Below, piece after piece: positions 10,447 to 22,636 of a stretch of 64,000 nt of DNA (positions within the stretch are counted from its first letter, which is position 1; each line of letters starts with the position of its first letter). Source of the DNA: Hymenopus coronatus (taxonomy: Eukaryota > Arthropoda > Insecta > Mantodea > Hymenopodidae); the NCBI GenBank assembly GCA_030762935.1, contig CM060897.1, positions 108,590,176-108,654,175 of the forward strand, given 5' to 3'. The translations under genes were made by a program, and so were the position numbers. The notes beneath the pieces are model-generated. The model saw only the letters and a program-made list of their open reading frames with translations, ran no database searches and was not told the DNA's origin.

Positions 10447-10559
10447 TACTTAATATCTTGCTACAATGTTTAAAATAGGCTTTGAATTTTAAGCACTTGT
10501 TTTCTTTTACATGAAATCAAGATTTCCTTAGTTTGCCAGGTGTTGCTCTTGCCTATAAA

Positions 10560-12130
10560 TTTATTCATCCTTTCTATCTTGCACAAGATAAAGGATACAT
10601 CAATATAAAGTTGCAGAAGACAACACAAAATGTATAAAAGAAAATACAGCATATTTGAAGAAGAGATATACAATATTTACAAAATAAAATATAATAATAA
10701 ATCTGATAATAAAACTTACTAAACATTTTTGTATAGAATAAAAACATTTTCCATGTAAATATTTGTGACTCTGTTTTTTAAAAGCGTTGATTGTGTCTAG
10801 TTCTTTTACATAAGTTGGCAAGTTATTATACATTTGTATACCATCATAGATGAAGGAATATTTATACAGTGTGGTATTATGGCTAATTGTTGATAGACTT
10901 TAATTTCCTCTTGTATCATGTTGATGAGTCATTGCATTAATCTTAAAGTTATTTACATATATATATTTTATTCAAATTTTCAATGTATACTGTCTAATCC
11001 AAATTTTGATTCAGCCACACGCCTAAAATTTTTGTCTGTTACATTGTGATTTTAATATCATTTGATTGAATATCTGCAAAAGTAATAATTTTATTTGCTT
11101 TATGCCAAAATTCCACCATTTGCTTTCTATCTTTTAAAAATGAGGCAAATCATTTATTTAGGATTCCTCTGATACCATATGAATGTAAATTAGAAAGGAA
11201 TATATCATGACTGATCAGATCGAATGTATTTGATAAGTTTAAACATAACTAATGCAAAACTTAGTTTTACTATCCAGGTTTTTATAAACCCCTTCCAAAA
11301 ACTGAATTAGAGCGATATCTGTTGAATTGCCTTTTCTAAAACCATGTTGTGGATCAATCAATATATTTATGCTAGAAAAAAAAATTCGTTTAAACATAAT
11401 TTATTCATAACTTTAGAGAATATTGATAACAGAGAAATTTGCTAGTAATTTTTCATATCTTCTCTGTGATCTTTTTTCAGTGGAAGTGCGTATTTTAAGA
11501 ATGTTTTACTGTTTTTAAAAAGGTTTCTGGCTTTTTATTAATGCATTGATCCTCTAAACTAGCCCATCATTTATTGCTTATGAGATACTTAAAGTTCTCA
11601 ATGTTTTATTCATTGTAATTTCTTTTGAATGGTGAATAAAATGTGAATCTAAATCTTATTGAATAATAGTAATGTTTTCTCATTGGGCATTTGTAAGGAT
11701 ATAATTAATGAATTATGGTTTTAAATGCTTTTATCTAAGTTACTGATGCAAAAGTTAGATTCTGAGTAACAAATATTGATCTATGCATGTTTCCACGAAT
11801 TTTGAGATACATGTTTTGCTATTCGCTTGGTACCCTAAATTATGTGAAAAAGCTACAACAAGCAGTTTGGTCTTTGCAATGTTATCTGTCAAAAATTTGT
11901 TAAAATCACTGCAAATAATAATGGGCAATTTCTCTTTCGTTATGATGCTTAGTAATATGTCAATCTTTCTGATAAACACATCAATAAGACCATCTGGAGA
12001 TCTGTAAACACATACAAGAAAAAATCTTAAGTTTGAATATATTACTTCTGTCATATGTTCCAAGTACAATTTCTCATTCAAATATGCAATGCAAGTTTTG
12101 TTTTTATGTTGCACATCAGCTTTTAGCTAA
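10560..12130 (-). mobile_element. degenerate LINE, endonuclease to RT C-terminus
   Basis: On the minus strand the order is endonuclease (FFLVCVYRSPDG and IIICSDFNKF, 11,850-12,020), reverse transcriptase (DPQHGFRKGNSTDIALIQFL near 11,300-11,360, then FNLSNTFDLISHDIF) and C-terminal MYNNLPTYVKELDTINAFKK (10,770-10,833). The GDFN block has become CSDFN. Frameshifts and stops are frequent. The element is related in plan to the plus-strand LINE 3' ends on either side, so several LINEs of similar type have accumulated here. Confidence 0.7.
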
Positions 12131-12189
12131 ATACAAACATCACCATTTATTATGGATGGACTGACAAGAGATATTCACCATTTTGAATT

Positions 12190-12371
12190 TTGGTTTTTGG
12201 GCAATGCACATTTATTTTCAGTGTATTCGGTTAACCCTTCAAGGATACCCTATAATGGGACTGAGGTGTTAAAATAATCATATATATATATATATATTTG
12301 GTCCTTTGGGGTGTGAACCTCCGAACCAAACGAGTATGGTCAACTCTCACACACCTTGCACCATTTGGACA
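12190..12371 (-). repeat. SINE family 3 partial copy, split by a LINE
   Basis: GGTGTGAACCTCCGAACCAA...CACACCTTGCACCATTTGGACAG parallels 55,490-55,545 of another copy of the same repeat. Similarity resumes at 13,005, after a LINE 3' fragment, so the LINE inserted into this repeat. A short (AT) run lies near 12,280-12,297. Confidence 0.5.
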
Positions 12372-12999
12372 GCAACCTCGGATATACATGTGCACAATAC
12401 TAGGAACAAAAACAAGCTGCTCTTAAAGACCCATAGAACTAAACTTTTTCAGAAATCATTCAAATATTGTGGCATAAAATTATTCAATCAACTTCCTGAT
12501 CCGTTAAAAGGTATTAAGTCTGTTACCAAGTTTAAAAAGGAAATTCACAAATTCCTAAATCTCAATAATTCTATTCAGTGGAAGAATATATGAGATACAG
12601 TGTTAAGACCTGAGAGTCTGTATTTTTGAGTATTCTGTTAGTAAAAATGTAATAGTGGAAAATTGTGATTAATTGTATTTATTACTGTAATACTATTGTG
12701 TAAACATTGATAGTTGTAAATATTTGTATGCTTAATTGTGATGTTTACTTCAGCTGTTGTACATAAAACATTCTTGTAATATTGTCTCAAAATGAAGTTT
12801 AATAATTGTGAATTATTGTGTGGTCTAATTTTTATATAATGTGTATTTTTCAAAACAAAAAAGTTAATCACTGTATGAAATATTCATTGGTAACTATCTA
12901 TTTATGTAAATTGTAAATATGTTTCTACTTAACTGTAAACACTGACTTATCCTATATCATGTATATGATTTACAGGACTAATAAATTGAATTGAATTGA
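12372..12999 (+). mobile_element. LINE 3' end nested in a SINE-like repeat
   Basis: Coding remnant HVHNTRNKNKLLLKTHRTKL, GIKLFNQLPDPLKGI and FKKEIHKFL (to the stop at 12,591-12,593) is the C-terminal end of a CR1/jockey-type reverse transcriptase. About 390 bp of 3' UTR follows, ending in AATAAATTGAATTGAATTGA at about 12,980-12,999. The tail is the same motif class as at 10,430. It is the cleanest LINE 3' end in the window. Confidence 0.8.
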
Positions 13000-13345
13000 C
13001 TGGTAGCTTCAGTATTATCTGGTCACATAATCTTGTGTAATGGTAAGAGCGATTTTTTTTAAATAAAATGTATATATCTGCATTCCATCAAAAGCATCCA
13101 ACCATGCCATTACACTGATTGATTTAATAGGCCCCTCCCTGTCCTTTACCATGGCTTCTCTTCAATGTAGAACATATATTTTGACTGGATTTGATCTTGT
13201 GATCCTTGGTCTTATCATGCCTTAGACCGCATGGCATCGAGGTATGTATCATTTAACAGTTGTCTGATGTTATCTGTTGGTAAAATGGGTTATTTAATAA
13301 TCATGCACAGGACATTATATCACACGTATATCGCTGAAGGGATTA
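13000..13345 (-). mobile_element. tRNA-derived SINE, family 3, copy 1
   Basis: On the minus strand the head reads GGTCTAAGGCATGATAAGAC with a B-box-like GATCACAAGATCAAATCC, followed by a body containing GGCATGGTTGGATGCTTTTG and AATGCAGATATATACATTTT. The same order and motifs occur at about 55,590-55,980. Identity between the copies is moderate, so both are old. Confidence 0.6.
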
Positions 13346-14089
13346 AGCCAATTGTATCCACATATGTATGTTCCTGATTTAGCATTACCTATGTCTAACA
13401 GCTTATTTATAATACCTACATTGTATGTTTTGCAAAATTACATGAAGTTACTTATCTGTAGAAGAGATGATGTTTTCATTTTCAATATTCTGCAGTAGCA
13501 ATTCGATAGCTACAAAGAATTCCATATATTTCTTAGCAAAAGGCAAACAAGTGTACATTTCAGTTATAGATTTTGAAAGGTATTTGATAAAATATCCTGA
13601 AAGAAACTTATGGAGATTCTGAAGAAAACTGGATGGAATGACAAGAGATGGATATTTAATAAAAATTATGTCAGGAGAAGATTTGTTGAATTTGGTGAAC
13701 AATATTTCCATAAAAAGGAAGGATGGTAGCATAAGGAAGAAAAATAAAATGTGTAGCACTTACTAATGATAAGCGCTGATAGCAGAATGGGAGATAAAGC
13801 ACACACACACACACACATATATATATGTGATATCAAATTTTGGAAAAAAATACACACTTACTCTGTCAACCACTAAGGGGGGAAAAAAAAAAAAAAAAAA
13901 AAAAAAGATGAAGAAAAAGAAGAAGAAAATAACAACCTTGGTGAATAGAAGAAAGGTAAAGATGTATTTGTGAATCTGAGTAGTGGAACAAGTGGATGAC
14001 TTTAGATGAATATTGTCTTGGGATATAACATGAGCTTCTGTCTAAAAGTCAAACAGAGGAGTTAATATGTAGAGAAAATTTAAACACAC
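13346..14089. other. AT-rich sequence with simple repeats
   Basis: No gene supported. It contains a (CA)n-(TA)n tract at about 13,799-13,826, an A-rich tract at about 13,883-13,906 continuing as GAAGAAGAA, and a (CA)n run ending near 14,102. Confidence 0.5.
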
Positions 14090-14240
14090 ACACACACACA
14101 CACTCACTCATTCATTCTCTCTCTCCCTCTCTCTCTCCTAAAAATGGATTATTTGGATCCAGGGGACCCTAAAACATCTATTACTGATGAAATCTTGATG
14201 TCAAATTTTTAGGTGGAATACAGTATCTTCTTTAACTACA
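14090..14240 (-). repeat. repeat B head segment, inverted
   Basis: Reads, on the plus strand, GGATCCAGGGGACCCTAAAA...CAAATTTTTAGGTGGAATACA, the exact inverse of the repeat B head. A (CT)n tract borders it on the left, as in other copies. Confidence 0.65.
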
Positions 14241-14839
14241 ATATACATTGTACGCATGTGCAATAAGAGAAAATAAGGTGAAGAAAGAGCAATGTTGAAA
14301 CTGATGAATAAGAGGATATTAGTTGGGATACAGGATGAAAAGAAACTGCCTACTAAGAGACACAGTGGAAGGAATAGTGAATGGCAAAGGATTCAGAAGT
14401 GATAGAAAATGGACAAAAGAAGATACCAGAGAGACAATATAGCAATAAACACTTCATACGCGGAGACAAAAAGAATAATAAAAATCTGTGGCATCACACT
14501 TATATGACTTTCTCTACTAAATCTTATGTAAACTATTCTCACAAATAGAAGAATAAAATTGTTGAAACTGAGTGGCAATTATTTACACATACCATATATT
14601 CCTACAAATCTCACAAAGAAAAGATAAATTAATTTAACCTAACAGCTGAGATTTTCATGCTGTATATTAAATACATCAGCACATCACCAGGAATCAGCAA
14701 AATATTAGATAAACAGCATATAAAAATTATTCTTCTCACATAGAAACCAAAACAAATCCATAAATCAGCTGAAGATCCACTGGACCCACTTTCTTCCACT
14801 GGTATTTTCAAGATAATTCTTATACATTTCCAAACCTTA

Positions 14840-17250
14840 TAACAACCAACTTTTAAAAGATTTGATTATCACTTTAGCATAATGCATTCCCTTATTTCCC
14901 TTCTACTTACAATGAAGCAAGTAATAAGGTCAATTACACTAATATTTATCTCAATTAGCATGATGTAGATAAAAGAACAATCTTTTGTAAGAATAGTTTT
15001 GTATTTAGAACAGGTAGGGAAAGTTATGTGAATGGAACTAATCAGATTTTTACTTTCTCTAGTCCCATGTGTACAATGTGTATAGGGATAGAGAAGGTAT
15101 TGTAATGCACCCAAAAATTCAATGTCGAGATTTCACTGGAAATATATGTTTTAGGGTCCCCTGAGTCCGAAAATTTTTTTTTAAAAAAAGGTCCATGTGT
15201 GAGTTTGCGTGTCTGTGGACAGCATACCCCCAAAACGAAAAGAGCGTTAAATACCAGATTTGGTATTTAGGTTTAGTATCTTCCAAGGATGTGACACAAA
15301 GATTAAAAAGAAAAAAAAAAAAACCTACCACAAACTACCCTTTACATGGGAAAAATTTCGAAAATTTTGATTTTCTTAAAAATGGCCCTAGCGATTTTGT
15401 TTAAAATGCTGTATATTAAAGATATTTATATCCGAAATAAAATGTATATCTCGAATTTCCTGGGAATAGCCTCTGAAGGCCTCTTTATTCTGGATGAATT
15501 TTGCCTAATTTTGCTTAAGTGCTAAACTGTAAGAGATAGACAAAAACTCACTACACAAAAAATGTACATCATGTCAAAACACACAATTTATGCCCTTTAA
15601 ATTTTTGTTGTGGAGGTAACTGTTTTCAAGATATTCCTCATTATTGGTTTCAATTGTGAAGTACTTAAACTTTTCTCAGACAGGAAGTGTCTGTTTTCCT
15701 TTTGTTCTACTCCTGACCAAGCAAAGAAGCGATTTGCAATGACAATCGCATAAAGATAGCTTTTAAAACATTTGACTATCACTTTTGCCTAGTGCATTAC
15801 CTTAGTTCTCTTTTACTTATAAGAATTAAGTAATAAGACATTCTGCTAGTATTTATTCTGATTAGCATTGTGTAGAAAGAAGAATAATCTTTTGTAGGAA
15901 GTTTGTAGAGCAACTAGAGAAAGTCATGTGAGTGTAACACAGCAGATTTTTAAGAATGGTTTGTCAAAGAATGGGTAGAGAAAGTCACCTAATATAACAC
16001 TTTAGATTTTTTATACCTGTTCTTACATTTTAAATTCTTATCTCATTGTAATCCTAAAAAATTTACTGAATATAAATTTGGTTTTCATAAAATAATGATT
16101 AAGATATTTAGTCCAAAAAGTATTTTTATAAAAAGCTACATCTATGTGTCTGTGTGTTCAAGAACAACATAACTCTTAACATTTGGTTAAATACCAAATT
16201 AATATGTAAATTCAACAGTTCCCAAGGATGTGATAGGAAGATTTAAAAAACAAAAAAATTCTCCAACCTACACTACGCTTTACTTGGAAAAATATTCATA
16301 AATTTGGTTTCGTAAAAAACTGCCTCTAAAGATTTTGATTAAAATACATATGTTTATCATATGTTGTGACAAATATAATGCATATCTTGAATTTTCTAAG
16401 AATAGCCTCTCTAGTCTTTTTCTTTCTGGATGACTTGAATAAAACCTTATTACACTAAAAATGTAGGCCTTGTTAAAACACATACTTTATTTAATTTAAG
16501 TTTTTTTCTTTTTCTTTTTTGTGGAGTTAATCATTTTTGAGACATTCCTTGTTAATGGTTTGAATTTTTTAATACTTACACTTAATAGGTAGTGAAAGTC
16601 GTCTGAATTGAACATAACAGATTTTTACTTTTTCCACTATGTATAGTAAGCAAGGAAAGTACATATTATATTCCATAACAAAGGGATAGCGAGTTTTTAC
16701 AAGAAACTCATGTTTTGAGGCACCCCGAATGAAATAAGAATTTTTTATAAAATGGTCTATGTATGTGTGAGAGAGAGTAAACTGCATCATTCAAAAAACA
16801 AAAGTTGGATGAATACCAAATATATTTAAGTTGCTCTTTCAAAGATCGACAAGTAAGTGATGAATTTCAAGAAAATTCCCTCAACCAAAACTATCTTTTA
16901 TATGGAACATTTTTTGCAATTTTTGATTTACTCAAAAATGACTTAATAGATTTGATTAAAATACCACATTATTAAAGATATTTACATAACAAATAAAATA
17001 TCTGAATTTTCTTGGAATAGCTTCTGACATCCTCTTCATTTGGAAAGAATTTTGTAAACTTTAATCAGTAGACAAAAATGAACTGAAATAGATTTCTTTA
17101 AAACAGACAATTTATTTCAAATAATTTATTTTGTGGATAAGCCATTTCAAAGATTAGTATTATTAATAGTTTGAAAGTTTCAATTCTTTGTCATTCTTTT
17201 AAAAACCTTTCAACATTAAATTGCTTTTTATGATTGCATAGACAGAGCGC
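14840..17250 (+). repeat. repeat B, short head-to-tail run of about three units
   Basis: A tail segment (14,840-15,055) runs into a head (15,105), a nearly full unit continues to about 15,950, and two more diverged units follow (about 16,080-16,625 and 16,660-17,200). Landmarks repeat in fixed order: CCACCCAAAAATT, GATGTGACA, TTTGATT...CTCAAAAATGG, TTGAATTTTCTGGGAATAGC, CTCTTCATTCTGGATGA, GGAGTTAA..ATTTTT.GAGAT, GATTAGCATGAAGTAGA, TCATGTGAATGGAACA. There is no conserved open frame. I cannot assign it to a named transposon family. Confidence 0.7.
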
Positions 17251-18479
17251 AGATTTTTAAGGACAGTATGTAATCTAGTTCTTAAACGTTAAATTTAACA
17301 CTTGTAGTAACTTTATATTTGTAATGAAATGTGTAATGTAGTTATTTCTCCAAAGGTTTATCTGTATATATTTGAAGAAGAGAGAAAAATAAGCTTTTTT
17401 AATCTAGTAGTTTTTGTACCCATCAATAAATGATATGAGGGTAGAGAAAATCATGTGAATGTAATGCATACTTTTTTTTTATAAATTAGTTCCACATTAA
17501 TCTGTAAACAGCCTGGGAAATATATTTTCATATAGTGCATTATCTGTTAAATACTCAAGAATCTGATCCAAAACTTTGTCTCAACAGTATGTTTTATTCT
17601 ACATTCCGGCATAAAATACCAGAAATTCAAACCTTATGAGGTGGAAGGGAAATTCTTGGAATAGTTAATGAAACTCATCTGTTTAAATTTTATCTTTAAA
17701 TAATGCTTAAATTGAACTGAGGTGTAAATATTGATAATTCTAAAGAATTTATGGATGAATTGTAGATAGTAAGCCTAAGTATAAAATGAATATGAACTTA
17801 AATTGAAAGTTTCCACACATTGGGTCTTTATTTGTATACTTTAAATATGCATGCTCTCTTTGGTTACATTTCTTGATTAAATTACGTAATGCTTTTAGAG
17901 TGTGCACTTTATGCATATTGTATTTCCTACAAATAATTAAACTGATTTTTGGGTAAAATCAGAGATGATACTTATGTTTGGAAGGCAGTTAGAAAATTTA
18001 GTAATTGCACATATCAGATACTCACCCTTTTTGAAAATATTAACAAAATAATATGAGGGAAGAGACATAAACCTAACTAAATATTTTGTATGCAGGAAAG
18101 TTCCATCATATGCTGCTATAAGAGCTATTAAATTGACCCTAAATTAATACAAAAAGCTTTGCTACAATACAGAGTTTTATAGGTGTAATTTTAAAGACTA
18201 TGCAGACTTTTACCTTGTCAAATTTTGATGGTGCAGTAAATGGTGCTTTAAAACTTTTTTTCGGCATTTTGTTTTGCAAACAAATATTCAAGTTCTTTTA
18301 ATATTTTTAATGGCAGAGATAATTTTAATGGCACTACAAGAGCTGTGTTCTATATGTACACGGCATATTTCTAACTAAATCTTGTTTATTCTCTTTAAGT
18401 TTAGATATAAATAATCATATCAAATTAAAAACAAAACCGATAATTATGCTTTGAACAACCACGAACTGTAAAGAAACAA
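17251..18479. other. AT-rich non-coding sequence upstream of the promoter
   Basis: No gene supported. A short repeat B terminus-like stretch (GTAGAGAAAATCATGTGAATG) lies at about 17,441-17,462. The rest is AT-rich without recognisable structure. Confidence 0.4.
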
Positions 18480-19060
18480 TTACGTATTATCAAGACTTGC
18501 ATTAAGAGCGCCTTTGAACTAGCCGCCTCGGGTTTTCATAACACAAAACGGAAGAAAGAGCGGGAATTTGAAAATTTTCATACTTTAATCAGAGATTATA
18601 TCAAATTTGGTATATTTTAAAAGTATCGAAGGCACTATGCAATGTTGTATAAGAAAATGTATAAATAATTGTTTAAAATTGGCACGGAAACTGACTATTC
18701 AGAATCACATCGTGCTCGGGTTTTACTTACAACCGGAGCGATTAGTGCGCTACGTGCGCGCTAGGAGGGGCGTGGGAAATGAGAGACACGAATCGCCATC
18801 GTCGATGGTGATGGTTAACGTTGTAATTGCGTTGGTTGTGTTGCTGTAAATTTTGGATATTTTGCGGTAAACTGCATCCCAGCAACATCATATTGTGCAG
18901 TGCTATCATTGCTACGTTGACAACTCATAATTAAAGGTAGGTATGTAGAAGTACTGCAGTGTTTTAATGATAGCTGAAACCAATAAACATACAATTTTGT
19001 GGTATGGAGAAGGAAGCAGGACGACGTTTACATGCGCATGCGCGATGGGAAGAACTCTGT
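18480..19060 (+). promoter_or_regulatory. probable promoter and 5' UTR region of the capping-enzyme gene
   Basis: CpG dinucleotides, rare elsewhere in non-coding parts of the window, cluster here (GCCGCCTCGGG near 18,522; GTGCGCTACGTGCGCGCTAG near 18,745; GAATCGCCATCGTCGATGG near 18,790). At 19,033-19,044 the palindrome TGCGCATGCGCG fits the NRF-1 consensus YGCGCAYGCGCR exactly; the insect orthologue is Ewg. Since the first coding exon starts right after a splice acceptor at 19,541, an upstream non-coding exon must exist. A consensus donor, AAAG followed by GTAGGTATG, at 18,937 is one candidate for its end. The start site itself cannot be placed from sequence alone. Confidence 0.55.
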
Positions 19061-19541
19061 ATACAAACTCACGTGGACAATTTGATGAAGGATATTATGA
19101 GCTTTCTATGACAGGTGCAAACAGGATCATTTTGATCTTTCTCTTACTTTGAGAAAAAACTCCGCCTTACTGCTTATTGTTGTGTCGCTTATATTAAATG
19201 ACAATCGGAAAATTAGTCCATAAAACCTGTTAATGTAATGTTTTCAACAATTAAATATATATTTGAAAGTATACTTTGCAGCTTCTTAAAATGAATAAAA
19301 GTCAAGAGGTTTGTTACGTTTAATACGTTGAGAAAAAATGCAGGTTACTGCATATTGTTCTTTCTCTTATTTTAGATGACGTAAAAAATAGATCAAACCA
19401 ATAAATGTCAGGCATTTAATAATTAATTTAAAATACGTTTAAAATGTGTAACGTTAAAGGTGCTCAAAATGAATATAGGTTAGGAGCTTTGCAACTTTAT
19501 TACTATTATCATTAATAATAATCATTGTTTACTTATTTCAG

Positions 19542-19861
19542 ATGTCTACAGAAGTGGAGAGACCTGTCAAGGTGGAAAACTCCGAGCACAAGCCTATGCA
19601 AAAACTACGACCCAAAGAAAATGAAAAGTTCCAAAAAAAACCATCAAATGTGGTTGGACATAAGAAGCACAAATTTGAGAATGAAGGGCGCAAGTGTGGC
19701 AGAAAACGTTCTCAGAGCTTCCCAATTGGAGGAAAATTTTTCCCCCCATATAAGCGGAAAAAGAAAGAGGGTACCATTATCCCTCCAACAAAATTTCTTC
19801 TTGGTGGAAACATTTATGATCCATTGAATCTGAACAGTCTGCAAGATGAAGAAATAAACAG
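19542..19861 (+). CDS. MEPCE: capping enzyme coding exon 1 (residues 1-106 plus 2 nt)
   Basis: The acceptor TTTACTTATTTCAG lies directly before ATG, and the donor is GTATGT at 19,862. The peptide begins [17 protein letters not shown], is rich in Lys/Arg (PYKRKKK, a possible nuclear localisation signal), and ends [20 protein letters not shown] followed by INR. The [15 protein letters not shown] block is conserved in MePCE proteins. The exon leaves two bases (AG) that complete an Arg codon with the first base of exon 2. Translation past the donor would stop after two residues, which supports the splice. Confidence 0.93.
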
Positions 19862-22567
19862 GTATGTTTAGCATTTCACATTATAGAATACTTGTGTTAT
19901 GAATTAATTGCTACACTTCTGTTTTCTTCTTTTATCACCATTTGTGTGATTGAGGAGGGAAAAGAAACATTTTTTTTATTTTAGGTAGATTGTCTACTGT
20001 TTGGCTCAAGTGTAATAGTTTAGGGGTAAATGATGGCAGAAAGAAAGAAACAAAGGTGCAAAATCTCAGTAGGAAATGTAATTTCTTTTATTAAATAATA
20101 CTGGGTAATAAAACAATCCTAAAATACAAAGAGGGTGAGAAGTAGTGTAAAAATGAATAAAAGTATAGACACACTTTATAAATGATGGATAAATTATATG
20201 CTTGCTTTTAAGTAAGCAAATACACATTTTTATGATTGATTAATAATAATTTTAGAGTTTTGGCCTCTGGATTATTATTGTTATCTCATAAAATATATAA
20301 AAATAAACTAGACAATATTGTATAATGAGAGGGTTGTTTTACTAGGAGTGATACAAAATGTGGTAAATTCTTGTATTATCTTTTTCTTCTAATGGTTCCA
20401 TTAACATTTTTGCAGACCAATAAAATGTAGCTGTAGGCAATATGTGATATGCTGTTCCAGGGATATAAGTTATGTGCATAACAATCTGCATGGCACTATG
20501 GGAAATTATTTGGAGTGAATTGAATCAGTCTTAAAAAATTCATTGCCATGGCCAGGTTTCAATTCTTGTATCTTTTGTTTTTTGCGTTAATACAACTGAT
20601 GTCATTTAATCATACATTGGACTTCGCCTAGTTCATATAAAATTCTGGTGCAAAGCTTCAGGCAATGTGTTATTGTATATACATCAAGGCGTGTCATTCT
20701 GACCAAAATTAACAAATTTTGATATAAAATTGTTTTTGAGAAGTAATTTCAGATTTTGAGGAAACTTTGCGGGTAGTACCAATTTTAGAATTCAAAAAGT
20801 TTGTCTTATATCTAATAATTCTCCTTAGATATACCCCAGTGTTTGCAGAACAGATAGAGAACACATCCATTTTGGTGTCACTTTCTGAAACCTGTATTAC
20901 CATATCAGCTGTGTGACATTAGAATTGTTAATGCTCTTATTTCTGTAGTTCTTAAGTGTATTTCTTGGTATATAGTCAAAAGTATGTAAAATTAAAGAGT
21001 TTTTTGGATTTAATTTTAATTTAAGAAATAACATAATTATTTTTGTTTTTTTCAGTGTAACAGTAACAGTCTTTTGATCTCTCCAATTAACTCCCTTATC
21101 TATGACCTTAAGTTACTTTGCACTTTTGCCAGTAGGTGGCAGTTTGTGTCTGTTCAATGCCCTTCAAAGCTGAAGAGCTGCGTACTATTGAGTAAAAAAC
21201 ATGGCCAGTTTGAAATTAGAAACAAGTATGAGATGAACAGCAGTAAAAGATCAGGGCCCTCTTGGTTTGAAATTTGCCAGAAGGTTAGGTTATAATGCCT
21301 AGTTTTTTTTTAATTTTAATTTATACCACAGATTAAACCCTAAATTACGTGTTGCATATTAGGGTTGTAGTTTTATAATTTAAAAATAATTAAAATAATA
21401 TCATTACATAGGTACATTTTACAATTTTCAATAGAAGTGGTGAACAAATTGTACAGAATTCTTATAATATCTGTTACTAAAAATGTATGTAATGATTTAG
21501 AAAAATCTATATCGCAATTATTTAAATGAAGTTTTAAGCAGTATCTTCTCTACATGAAACAAGGACAATTAAAGTACCTAAATGTTCTACTGTTTCTTCC
21601 TTTCCACAAGGCAGTTGAAGTCCTTTCCTATAATATGAAGCTGGGGAAGTATGTACCAAATTTACTGTGACCAGAAACAAATTGTGTAATTATAATATCA
21701 AGGAAGAATACTTTGCATTTGAGGTAATTCTGTATATCAAGGAAAAATATGTTTTTTTTGTTGTTGTTTTTTTTTTTTTTAATTGTTGTCTTTAACTTCA
21801 ATGGTCATATCGGGGGCTTTGACTTGTGAAACAACTCGTATTACTGTAGGTTGGAACATTAGGTTAATCATTATTATATTAGTAATACACACGCACATTC
21901 ACTCTCACATTCATACTTCCAGACTCTGTGGGGGATAGGGAATAAATCTGGTTAAAGAAAAATTCCCCACCCCAGCCGGGAATCGAACCCGGGACCTCCG
22001 GGTGAGAAGTCAGCTCGCTGACCACGGAGGCAGTCAATATGTTTCTTGTTACTAAGACATTGTTGCTATTTATGCACTGTGAATTCCATGTATTTACTGT
22101 CTGCATTTTGTATGCTGAATTTATTGCTGATATTGAACATTTGTTGTATACATAATTGTTACTACTGAATTTGCTGCTTTTGCGAGAAGATCTGCTCTTT
22201 CATTCCTGATGTTGTCATGCCTCGTATCTATTCAAAGCAGATAATTTTATCATGTACTACAAGTTTTGATCTAATTTCTGTGGCTGTGGGATGTAAATTA
22301 TATTTTCCTCAATTGATAATAAGGCAGCTTGGGAATCTGAGTTTAAGTAAGAATTTTTCTTTTGCTGTATTCACTTACTGACTGCTTGTTGAATGGCAAA
22401 GAGTTCTGCTAGGAAGACAATGTAAATGGAAGCAAGTTTATATGTTGTGTAAAAATCTCTGTCTTCTGAGTAGACAACAAAAGCACATCCTACAAAGGCA
22501 TGTCCGTTTTCTCTCTGAATATGAGAATATATGCACATCTACACAGAGGGTTATTTGAATCCTGTTC

Positions 22568-22636
<69 letters not shown>

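Noticed and set aside
14300..14570. Possible LINE C-terminal fragment (MKRNCLLRDTVEGIVNGKG)
   Set aside because: It loosely resembles a LINE tail of the form LL-D-IEG-GKR, but stops follow at once and only one weak block is present.
18607..18849. 80-codon plus-strand open frame in the CpG-rich region
   Set aside because: It has no recognisable motif and lies where the 5' UTR or promoter is expected; CpG-rich composition alone keeps the frame open.
21960..22045. Possible tRNA gene on the minus strand
   Set aside because: A- and B-boxes are present but the acceptor and anticodon stems do not pair, and the same head plus body recurs elsewhere, so it is a SINE.
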